From: Alphaproteobacteria bacterium
GTDB lineage: Bacteria > Pseudomonadota > Alphaproteobacteria > Micavibrionales > Micavibrionaceae
Length of the DNA stretch: 64,000 nucleotides
Reading direction: 5' to 3'
Assembly: GCA_024279035.1 (NCBI GenBank)
Contig: JAJRSA010000016.1
Location: 1 to 64,000 of the forward strand
Positions 57,221 to 64,000 of this stretch are shown one piece after another. Position numbers and translations under genes: made by a program. The notes under the pieces were generated by a model. It was not told the DNA's origin, did no database searches, and saw nothing but the letters and a program-made list of their open reading frames with translations. Position 1 is the first letter of the stretch, and every line of letters begins with the position of its first letter.

Positions 57221-60200
57221 TTAGGCCTCCTCAATATCAAAAAAACTCATCTGCTTATCAAGATCGACTGAAACCAGTTGAGAAATACCACGCTCAGCCA
57301 TTGTGACCCCATAGAGACGATCCATACGCGCCATGGTTAAACGATGATGTGTGATCACTAAAAACCGTGTGTTTCCACGGCTTGAAACATCTTCTAAAAG
57401 GTCGCAGACTCGATCCACATTGGCGTCATCTAGGGGCGCATCTATTTCATCCAAGACACAAATAGGAGAGGGGTTTGTCAAAAACATTGCAAAGATAAGC
57501 GCAATGGAGGTCAGCGTTTGCTCTCCTCCTGAGAGAAGAGAGAGAGATTGCAACGATTTACCGGGGGGCTGTGCAAAAATTTCTAGCCCTGCGTCAAGAG
57601 GATCATCAGAGTCAATGAGCTTTAAATAGGCCTCTCCTCCTCCAAATAAATTGATAAAAAGAGATTGAAAATAGGCGTTTATTTTTTCAAAGGCTTGAGA
57701 GAGAAGGAGTCTGGCTTCACTGTTGAGCTTTTCAATCCCTGCGCGTAGCTCTGTAATTGCTTGAATTAATTCATCTATTTCTGTAAGAAGCTCTACAAGC
57801 TGGCCTCCAATTTCCTCTGCTTCAATTGCAGCACGCAAATTCACAGGCCCAATCTTTTCACGCTCAACTGTAAGGCTATCCCGTTGTTTCCGAAGTTGAT
57901 CTAAAGAAGAGATTTCCTTTGTTATAGAGGCTTTATGCTCTCGTAAAAGAGCCTCTATAGAGAGATCAAATTGGTCTTCGATTGATGTTTTTAGAGTCCG
58001 CATTTGATGGTCTGTGGCCTCTAATGTAGCATGGGCCCGCGCACGAGATTCCTTACCGGTCGTCAATGAATTTTCTGCTTCTTTCAAGGCATTCGTTGTG
58101 TCTCTTAGATCTTTCTCTGCTTTGTTTAGGGTGTTTTGGACATCTTCTTTACGATTTTTTAGCTCTGTAATGCTGTTCAAGACTGTCTCTTGCTCGTTTT
58201 TGATTTCAGAGGGACGATTTTGGAGTGCTATAAATTTGTCTTTGGTTTCTTGTCCTCGATTTTCAAATTTTTTGATTTGATCTGTGGCGCGGATGAGCTT
58301 GTTTTTTACATTCAAACGCTCATCAACAATAGCGTGGAGGCGGGTTTCACGGCGCTTATTGTCTGATTGGATTTGCTCATATCTAATCTTTAAATCATTT
58401 AACTGTTCTTGGCTTTTATCTAGGCGTGACTTGAGCTGTTCAATATTTTGAGCCTTCTTTCCCTCCTCACGATCCATTTTTTCAAAGGCGTTTAGATCTC
58501 TTTTGTAGGTCTCTAGAGTCTGTGTAAGTTCCTCTTGACGTGCGGAGGAAAAAGATAAGAGCTCAGAAGATTTTAAAAGAGTTTCTTTGCTTTTAGATGC
58601 GGCTTCTCTCTGGTCTTCAAGGGCCTTTGTTTTTGTTTTCAGCTGTTCCTCTAGCTCTTCTTTTTTGCTTTGTAATATATTTAGTTTTTGACGGCAAGTG
58701 ACTCTCTTGACCTCTATTTCACTTTCTTTTTTAGAAATAGTTTCTTTTTTGAGTTTCTTTTTTGGTAAATCACTTTCCAAATTAGACAGTAAACTTTTCT
58801 GTTTTAGAAACTCAGATTGAGGATCTTTGGCTTCCGCCTTCATGTAATATCCATCCCATCGCAAATATTCTCCTTCAAGTGTGACGATAGATTGACCCGT
58901 TTTTAAACTCTTAAACGCCTCTTTTGCCTCTTCATAAGTTTGCGCGACCCCCACCATATGAAGGGCTAGATCTAATTCTTTGGGCGCTTTGACCTGTTTT
59001 GAAAGGGGAGTAAGACCAGAAGGGAGAGAGGGAAGTGCTTCGATATCTAGCGATCCATTACCCCAAATTTTCATGGAATTCCCCTCTAAAGAGGCTTGTA
59101 ACGTATCTCCCAAAGCACGCGAGAGTGCGAGCTCCATTCCTCGCCCTGCTTGAATAGTATCGATGATAGGCGTTGAATTACTGTCTCCGAAATTAGTGAG
59201 AAAGGACTTTAAAGTTCTTATTTCTGTTTCTAAGGAGGTTAACTCTTGATTAGAGAGTGTTTTTTGAGTGTGGACCTCTTCTTTTTGTATCTCTAAAGTC
59301 TCTCGCGCTTCCCTTAATGATTTTTCTTCTTTGTTCAGATCAGAGAGGGTCTCCTCAATATTGTCTATCTCTTGACTATACTGAACATCAACATTTTCAG
59401 TTATATGCGTCTGCTTTATAACACTAATTTCTAATTTTAAGCGTGTTATCTGCGTTTCACACGCCTCCCATTGTTGCTGATGTTTTTCAATGTCTCGGAG
59501 AAGTGTTGATTTTTGAGCCTCTTGTTGCGCCTGTGTTTTAAGGGAGGCTTTGTATTCGCTCTCTAGTGTTTGTACCTTCAAAGACTGGGTTTCTTTTTCA
59601 CTTAGGAGTTTTTCTGAGTTTTCTTTGTATTGACTTTGATTGCCGTGATGACGTTCTTCTTCTCGTTTCAAACGCTCAAGAAGAGCTTGATTTTCAACGC
59701 GCATTTCTTTTTCGTGTTTTTGATCATTAATCAAGTTATCAATGTTTTCTTGGAGAGTCTTTAATGTTTCTCCAAGCTGTTTCTCTTCATCTTCCAAACG
59801 TTGAAGGGTAAGGTTTTGAACCTGCCATGCGGCAGAGACTTTATTTGTTTTCTCTCGTAACTCAGGAAGTCCCTCCGATTGAGTCAGATGTGTTTTGGTC
59901 AGTTGTATCACTGTGAGCATTTTTGACGCCACAAGGGTTTCTGTTTCTTGCAGAATTGTTTGACTTGTTTCGTAAGAAATCTGTGCTTGGGTGAATTCTA
60001 CACAGGCCAGATCTGTTTCTGTTTTTCTTATACCTTCGCTTAAACTCTTATATTTTCGAGCCTGACGCGCTTGTCGTTGTAAATTTTGAAGCGTGGCCTC
60101 TTGTGTGCTCGTTATATCTTGAAGACGCGCAAGATTACTATCTGTTGATTTTAGACGGAGTTCTGCTTCATGGCGTCGCGCGTAAAGCCCTGAAATTCCT

Positions 60201-60709
60201 GCGGATTCTTCTAAAATCTTACGGCGCTCCGTGGGCTTAGCTAGAATCATTTGCGTGACCCGTCCTTGAGAGACAAGGGCAGGGGAGTTCGCACCCACAA
60301 CAATATCGGCAAACAACATCTGAACATCACGTGCCCGTACAGTGTTACTATTTATTTTATAGACGGATCCCTTATCTCTTTCAATACGACGAATAACTTC
60401 AATCTCATCAGACGTATTAAAGGCCGCAGGGGCTGAGCGCCCTCGATTGTTGAGGACAAGAGAGACCTCTGCAAAGTTACGAGACGATCTCGAAGATGTG
60501 CCATTAAAGATGACATCTTCCATTGTAGACCCTCCACGCATGCGTCGAGAAGAGCTTTCTCCCATCACCCAGCGAAGGGCTTCTACAAGGTTAGATTTAC
60601 CACACCCATTTGGCCCAACAATACCTGTCAACCCTTCTCCTATATCAATTTCCGTCCGACCAGAGAAAGATTTAAAGCCATTGAGGCGGAGTGTATTGAA
60701 TTGTACCAT
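57221..60709 (-). CDS. smc: Chromosome segregation ATPase SMC
   Basis: The 1162-residue protein has an N-terminal head (LRLNGFKSF, Walker A VGPNGCGKSNLVEAL), two long coiled coils, a hinge (~residues 500-640, including AGRGMELALSRALGDTLQAS) and a C-terminal head with the signature LSLLSGGEQTLTSIAL and Walker B ICVLDEIDAPLDDANV. It compacts and segregates chromosomes with ScpAB. Its stop directly adjoins the atpI ATG and it follows the DsbA-like gene by 17 bases, so a shared transcript is likely. Confidence 0.97.
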   Translation of the reverse strand: MVQFNTLRLNGFKSFSGRTEIDIGEGLTGIVGPNGCGKSNLVEALRWVMGESSSRRMRGGSTMEDVIFNGTSSRSSRNFAEVSLVLNNRGRSAPAAFNTSDEIEVIRRIERDKGSVYKINSNTVRARDVQMLFADIVVGANSPALVSQGRVTQMILAKPTERRKILEESAGISGLYARRHEAELRLKSTDSNLARLQDITSTQEATLQNLQRQARQARKYKSLSEGIRKTETDLACVEFTQAQISYETSQTILQETETLVASKMLTVIQLTKTHLTQSEGLPELREKTNKVSAAWQVQNLTLQRLEDEEKQLGETLKTLQENIDNLINDQKHEKEMRVENQALLERLKREEERHHGNQSQYKENSEKLLSEKETQSLKVQTLESEYKASLKTQAQQEAQKSTLLRDIEKHQQQWEACETQITRLKLEISVIKQTHITENVDVQYSQEIDNIEETLSDLNKEEKSLREARETLEIQKEEVHTQKTLSNQELTSLETEIRTLKSFLTNFGDSNSTPIIDTIQAGRGMELALSRALGDTLQASLEGNSMKIWGNGSLDIEALPSLPSGLTPLSKQVKAPKELDLALHMVGVAQTYEEAKEAFKSLKTGQSIVTLEGEYLRWDGYYMKAEAKDPQSEFLKQKSLLSNLESDLPKKKLKKETISKKESEIEVKRVTCRQKLNILQSKKEELEEQLKTKTKALEDQREAASKSKETLLKSSELLSFSSARQEELTQTLETYKRDLNAFEKMDREEGKKAQNIEQLKSRLDKSQEQLNDLKIRYEQIQSDNKRRETRLHAIVDERLNVKNKLIRATDQIKKFENRGQETKDKFIALQNRPSEIKNEQETVLNSITELKNRKEDVQNTLNKAEKDLRDTTNALKEAENSLTTGKESRARAHATLEATDHQMRTLKTSIEDQFDLSIEALLREHKASITKEISSLDQLRKQRDSLTVEREKIGPVNLRAAIEAEEIGGQLVELLTEIDELIQAITELRAGIEKLNSEARLLLSQAFEKINAYFQSLFINLFGGGEAYLKLIDSDDPLDAGLEIFAQPPGKSLQSLSLLSGGEQTLTSIALIFAMFLTNPSPICVLDEIDAPLDDANVDRVCDLLEDVSSRGNTRFLVITHHRLTMARMDRLYGVTMAERGISQLVSVDLDKQMSFFDIEEA

Positions 60710-60726
60710 TCAGACTAAATTGTCTC

Positions 60727-61563
60727 TTAGTTGGCCTGAGAGAGAAGATCATCAATGATCTTCTCAAAAAAACTTACTTTTTGATTTCCAGAAATAAGGC
60801 GTGCGCCGTTATTGATGACAAAAGACGGTGTTGAGCGAACATTATAAGCATCACTTCCGATCTTTAAAGACTCAGTAAGTGCCTTTTCAAGTGCTTCATC
60901 TGCGAGACATGTCTCAATTTGCGTGTCACTCAATCCCGCCAATTTTGCATTTTGCTTAACTTTGGTCAGAGGATCTTTTGTAAACGCCCACTGCTCTTGT
61001 GTTTCAAATAAAAGGGTCATGAAGCTATAATGCTTATCTTCTGACATGCATCTTAAAACTTGGCTAGCCTCAATGGCTGTTTTGTTGAGAGGGAATTCTC
61101 TAAAAATCATATAGACTTTGCCTGTATCAATATATTTTTTCTTTAGGGCAGGGAGTGTGTTCTTGTGAAAATCTGCACAATGGCTACACGTCAAAGAGGC
61201 ATATTCTACAATTTGAATAGGGGCATCAGGATCACCAATGGCGCGTAGAGGAAGAGATGTCCCATCTTTTGTAACCGCGGACTTATCAAAACGAGGGGCA
61301 GACATTTCTTTCATCTCTTTTTGTGGTTCTGGAGTATCCATCTGAGACTGATGAGCATGATCCTTCGAAGAAGGCGCTATGTTTTCTATTGTTTCAGGCT
61401 GAGGGAGACCTCCACTTAAGACTTTAGGAGAAGGAGGGGGTGATTCTGTCATGCCTTCTGGAGAGGGTGTGAACGATGAAAATTGCCACAGCGCTACTGC
61501 CAAAACAACGAAAACAACAAAGACAAGAATAATACCAGTATTCCCACTATTATTTTTAGACAT
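60727..61563 (-). CDS. DsbA-like thioredoxin-fold protein
   Basis: The 278-residue protein has one N-terminal membrane anchor (IILVFVVFVVLAVALWQF), a Pro/Glu-rich linker (~30-95) and a DSBA-type thioredoxin domain (~100-275). The redox motif is CSHC in YASLTCSHCADFH; the cis-Pro is in RSTPSFVINNG. KNTLPALKKKYIDTGKVYMIFREFP (in parts) matches the DsbA/ScsC-like group. It probably handles disulfides in the periplasm. It is directly upstream of smc, an alphaproteobacterial neighbour pair. Confidence 0.93.
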   Translation of the reverse strand: MSKNNSGNTGIILVFVVFVVLAVALWQFSSFTPSPEGMTESPPPSPKVLSGGLPQPETIENIAPSSKDHAHQSQMDTPEPQKEMKEMSAPRFDKSAVTKDGTSLPLRAIGDPDAPIQIVEYASLTCSHCADFHKNTLPALKKKYIDTGKVYMIFREFPLNKTAIEASQVLRCMSEDKHYSFMTLLFETQEQWAFTKDPLTKVKQNAKLAGLSDTQIETCLADEALEKALTESLKIGSDAYNVRSTPSFVINNGARLISGNQKVSFFEKIIDDLLSQAN

Positions 61564-61672
61564 ACTATGAACTCCCTTTTTTGAGTTAGAAAATACCTGA
61601 ATGGACGGTATAGTGCACTATTCAAGGGGTAAAGTCCAAGTTTTTTAACGTGTGTGTGTCATCTTTATCCAC

Positions 61673-61814
61673 ACATATGGAGATTTTCTTTCCCTCTACC
61701 ATGTCATACCCGCGAAGGCAGGTACCCAGTCCACTATAAAGACAGTGGTTTTGCCACTAATATAACCAGATCCTCGACGTTTAAGACATGCTCCATATGT
61801 CCTCGGGGATGACT
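61673..61814. repeat. TGTCAT-type palindromic repeat, second copy
   Basis: The left end reads TGTCATACCCGCGAAGG (61702-) and the right end CGGGGATGACT (to 61814), the arms of a common intergenic palindrome. Inside is a stem AGTGG/CCACT (61744-61758). A 10-base exact inverted pair ACATATGGAG (61673-61682) and CTCCATATGT (61791-61800) is also present. It lies between two minus-strand genes and resembles a small MITE-like element related to the one at 8.0 kb. Confidence 0.65.
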
Positions 61815-61816
61815 TT

Positions 61817-62467
61817 TTAATACACAATTTGAATATCAGCACGGTCTGGAAGGTTTTTATCGTTTGAATGGCCGATGGCTTTTAGGGTGATTTGGTCTGG
61901 TTTTATGTTCAAGCTTAAAAGCCAGTCTCTTATGCTCAGCCCACGTGCAAGAGCTTTTCTTTTGGCGCTGTGTTTTATTTTAGATTCAGAAGAAGGACTT
62001 GCGTAGACTTTGATGAGAATGGAACGTGCGTCTCTTTCTATAAAATATTTTTTTATCATGTCCTTGAATGTTTTTTTTTGAACTTTTGTAAGGTCTATTC
62101 CAGAGGGTAAAAAGGCAATTGTTGTTTCTATTTTCTGGCGTTCTTCTTCAACAGCATGCGGGGTTGAAGGTGCAGGAGAAGGCATTAAAGAACGAGCTTT
62201 TACTTTGGGGCGATCAATAATTTCTGCTTTTTCTACAGTCTTTGACAGGCCAATGGCCTGTGCTTTAACAGGCGTAAGCTTTACTTTAGGTTTTTGAGAG
62301 GGGGTGATGATATCCAGCTTAGGAGATATTTCTTCTGGGGCTATTTTAGAAACAGGGTCAGAAAAATACATCTGAGGAGGCGTGTAATTTTCTTCAGCTT
62401 TTATGGTATGAGGCAAAGAGAACCACACGATGCTTAAGAGAAAGAGGAGTCTTTTATTCTTTAACAT
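61817..62467 (-). CDS. OmpA-like C-terminal domain protein
   Basis: The 216-residue protein has a signal peptide (cut after PHTIKA), a Pro/Lys-rich linker (~25-110) and an OmpA/MotB-like alpha/beta domain (~115-216; IAFLPSGIDLTKVQKKTF, SILIKVYASPSS, SAKRKALARGLSIRDWLLS, ADIQIVY). The NxxLSxxRA motif is altered, so peptidoglycan binding is uncertain. No lipobox is seen, so it is not an evident Pal. It overlaps suhB by 14 bases and ends just beside the palindromic repeat. Confidence 0.75.
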   Translation of the reverse strand: MLKNKRLLFLLSIVWFSLPHTIKAEENYTPPQMYFSDPVSKIAPEEISPKLDIITPSQKPKVKLTPVKAQAIGLSKTVEKAEIIDRPKVKARSLMPSPAPSTPHAVEEERQKIETTIAFLPSGIDLTKVQKKTFKDMIKKYFIERDARSILIKVYASPSSESKIKHSAKRKALARGLSIRDWLLSLNIKPDQITLKAIGHSNDKNLPDRADIQIVY

Positions 62468-63254
62468 GACTCAAAAGAGCGTCTAAATCTTTATGAAGGT
62501 ATCCGTTACTCACAAGAATGGCTGGGCTGGTTAAGGGATCAGGTTTATTCGGATCCAAACTTGAAATAGATCCCTTCGCCTCTTCAACAATAAGAAGCCC
62601 TGCGGCGATGTCCCAAATGGATATACCTCCCGTCCAGAGTCCATCTAGGCGTCCAGCTGCCACATAAGATAAATCTAAGGCGACAGCCCCTAAACATCTA
62701 AAATCAGCGCGAGCTTTTAATAAAATTTCAACTTGTCGAAGATCTTTTTTGGTTGTCCGTCTTGGGCTTGTGACAGAACTTCCTCCGATCATAGAACCTT
62801 CTAAATTATTTCGCCCAGATACGCGGAGACGTTTTTTTCCAATAAACGCACCTTCTCCTCGTTCTGCATGAAAGAGTTCATCGAGTAGGGGGGCGTAAAC
62901 AATCCCTGCCTTTGGTTTTCCATGCTCAACAATGGCAATGGAAATACACCAATGGGGCAGACCATGAAGAAAATTATGTGTGCCATCTAAAGGATCAATA
63001 ACAAAAATAGGAGCCTCTTTATCACCTTTGATTGATCCAGATTCTTCCATGATAAATCCATAATCAGGGCGTGCTTTTGAAAGCTCTGCATGGAGAATAT
63101 CTTCCGCGCGACGATCTGCAGCAGAGACAAAATCGGCAGGTCCTTTTTTAGAGACTTGAAGCTGTTCAACTTCTCCGAAATCACGCAAGAGCGTGCGCGA
63201 GGCTTTTTCAGCCGCCGCAACCATAATATTAATATCGGGGGACATTGTAACCAT
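62454..63254 (-). CDS. suhB: Inositol-1-monophosphatase family protein
   Basis: The 266-residue magnesium phosphatase has IMEESGSIKGD (metal Glu), FVIDPLDGTHNFLHGLP (metal Asp residues) and GLWTGGISIWDIAAGLLIVEEA, with the final Asp in IWDIAAG. Members dephosphorylate inositol-1-phosphate or assist rRNA transcription antitermination (SuhB). ATG overlaps the efp stop as TAATG. efp-suhB adjacency is common in Alphaproteobacteria. Confidence 0.94.
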   Translation of the reverse strand: MVTMSPDINIMVAAAEKASRTLLRDFGEVEQLQVSKKGPADFVSAADRRAEDILHAELSKARPDYGFIMEESGSIKGDKEAPIFVIDPLDGTHNFLHGLPHWCISIAIVEHGKPKAGIVYAPLLDELFHAERGEGAFIGKKRLRVSGRNNLEGSMIGGSSVTSPRRTTKKDLRQVEILLKARADFRCLGAVALDLSYVAAGRLDGLWTGGISIWDIAAGLLIVEEAKGSISSLDPNKPDPLTSPAILVSNGYLHKDLDALLSHVKE

Positions 63255-63820
63255 TAGTCTTTTGCCTTTTCTACATAGCTTGAATCTTCTGTGCGGACCA
63301 CAATCTTTGTTTCAGACCCGATGTGAGGAGGCACCATAACGCGCACCCCGTTTTCGAGAACCGCAGGTTTAAAAGATGTTGTGGCGGTTTGTCCTTTTAC
63401 GACGGGTTCAGACTCTACGATCATACAAATAACAGTATCAGGAAGACGAAGGCTTAGAGGTTTTTCCTCATAGCTTTCAATCACAACAACCATTCCGTCT
63501 TGTAAAAATTTTGCAGGTTCACCAATCAAGCTTGCCTCAATATTGACCTGTTCATAGGTTTCTAAATGCATGAAGGTATATTGATCTCCTTCAGGATAGA
63601 GATATTGATAATCATCTTGTTCTAGGCGAACTTTTTCAAGACTCTCTTGGGTTCTAAATCTTTGAACATCTTTATTTCCGTTTTGGATGTCACGCATGGT
63701 CATGTTGACGTACGCGCCACCCTTACCCGGCTGAGAGATATCTCCCTTGATAATGCTAAAGAGCTTTCCATTATGCTCAATAACATTTCCAGGTTTGAGG
63801 GTATTGGCGTTGACTTTCAT
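63254..63820 (-). CDS. efp: Translation elongation factor P
   Basis: The 188-residue factor has the three beta domains of EF-P: KOW-like N-terminus with GDISQPGKGGAYVNM, OB domains with YQYLYPEGDQYTFMHLETYEQ (in parts) and the C-terminal ENGVRVMVPPHIGSETKI. The tip residue is Lys33 in QPGKGGA, as in EpmA-modified or unmodified Lys types. It rescues ribosomes at polyproline stretches, such as those in TolA encoded here. No epmA or epmB is visible in the window. Confidence 0.96.
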   Translation of the reverse strand: MKVNANTLKPGNVIEHNGKLFSIIKGDISQPGKGGAYVNMTMRDIQNGNKDVQRFRTQESLEKVRLEQDDYQYLYPEGDQYTFMHLETYEQVNIEASLIGEPAKFLQDGMVVVIESYEEKPLSLRLPDTVICMIVESEPVVKGQTATTSFKPAVLENGVRVMVPPHIGSETKIVVRTEDSSYVEKAKD

Positions 63821-63835
63821 TGTGTCATGTCTTTC

Positions 63836-64000
63836 TTAATCGTCTCTATGGAACATGGATTGTCCCATTGAATGTAATCTCTGTTTAATTTCGTCGTCTT
63901 CCATATCATTTAGAAGAGAAGAAAGATAGTTTTTTTCCTCTTCCGACATGATTTTCTCTCTTTTTGGAGTTTGTTTTTCTATGATACGCGTAGAAGAAAC
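63836..64000 (-). CDS. 3' end of an unidentified gene running off the window
   Basis: A minus-strand frame is open from the window edge to TAA at 63838-63836, giving 54 residues with segments PKREKIMSEEEKNYLSSLL and NDMEDDEIKQRL. It is acidic and helical; I do not recognise it. It ends 15 bases before the efp start, so it is probably the preceding gene of the same operon. An internal ATG preceded by weak purines could alternatively start a 37-residue protein. Confidence 0.5.
   Translation of the reverse strand, partial: VSSTRIIEKQTPKREKIMSEEEKNYLSSLLNDMEDDEIKQRLHSMGQSMFHRDD

Noticed and set aside
61817-62467. OmpA-like protein as the missing Pal
   Set aside because: No lipobox cysteine and an altered NxxLSxxRA motif; a Pal identity is not supported.

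Overview
The window is a moderately AT-rich alphaproteobacterial chromosome segment. Its gene blocks keep the order usual in Alphaproteobacteria: gltA-comEC-lexA-trpCDG/E-ppiD-tpiA-secG-pyrG-kdsA-eno-ftsB-pdhABC-lpd-lipA-ratA; ntrYX-trkA-hfq-hflX; ymdB; yebC-ruvCAB-ybgC-tolQRAB; rppH-deacetylase-ctpA-envC-rlmH-rsfS; atpIBEF'F-smc; suhB-efp. PdhB carries its own lipoyl domain and there are b and b' ATP synthase subunits. kdsA, a WaaL-like ligase and Tol proteins indicate an LPS outer membrane. Tryptophan genes, a full pyruvate dehydrogenase and F0 genes argue against a minimal parasite. An IcmL/DotI-like exported protein and IS elements would fit a host-associated or predatory relative of Rhodospirillales, Micavibrionales or Holosporales, but the sequence alone does not settle the group.

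Layout. 1-1040: the end of an IS3-type transposase gene containing a perfect 40-nt palindrome, then a complete IS5-family (IS427-like) insertion whose target duplication falls on the stop codon of gapR. 1.0-4.4 kb: gapR, an IcmL-like protein and COQ9, divergent from a UbiB-like kinase. 4.4-15.6 kb: citrate synthase, ComEC, LexA with an SOS box, the trp genes and PpiD. 15.7-26.4 kb: central metabolism on the plus strand. 26.4-31.5 kb: a vapBC-type module, a solute-binding protein, lipA, ratA, an O-antigen ligase and pgpA. 31.6-38.8 kb: NtrY/NtrX, TrkA, a HAD phosphatase, Hfq and HflX. 38.8-39.1 kb: the longest stretch with no confident gene. 39.1-48.4 kb: ymdB, a response regulator with an unknown partner, yebC, ruvCAB and ybgC-tolQRAB without pal. 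48.5-54.3 kb: a mostly minus-strand envelope and RNA-processing block. 54.6-64 kb: ATP synthase F0, smc, a DsbA-like protein, an OmpA-like protein, suhB, efp and the tail of an unknown gene.

Most genes are ordinary housekeeping. The points that stand out are an NtrX whose ATPase has lost Walker B and the arginine-finger residues; a second divergent polysaccharide deacetylase that has lost metal ligands; the IcmL-like gene coupled to COQ9 and gapR; the precise IS insertion in a stop codon; an inverted gene inside the trp cluster; and two diverged TGTCAT-type palindromic repeats. I did not find an unmistakable new multigene system.
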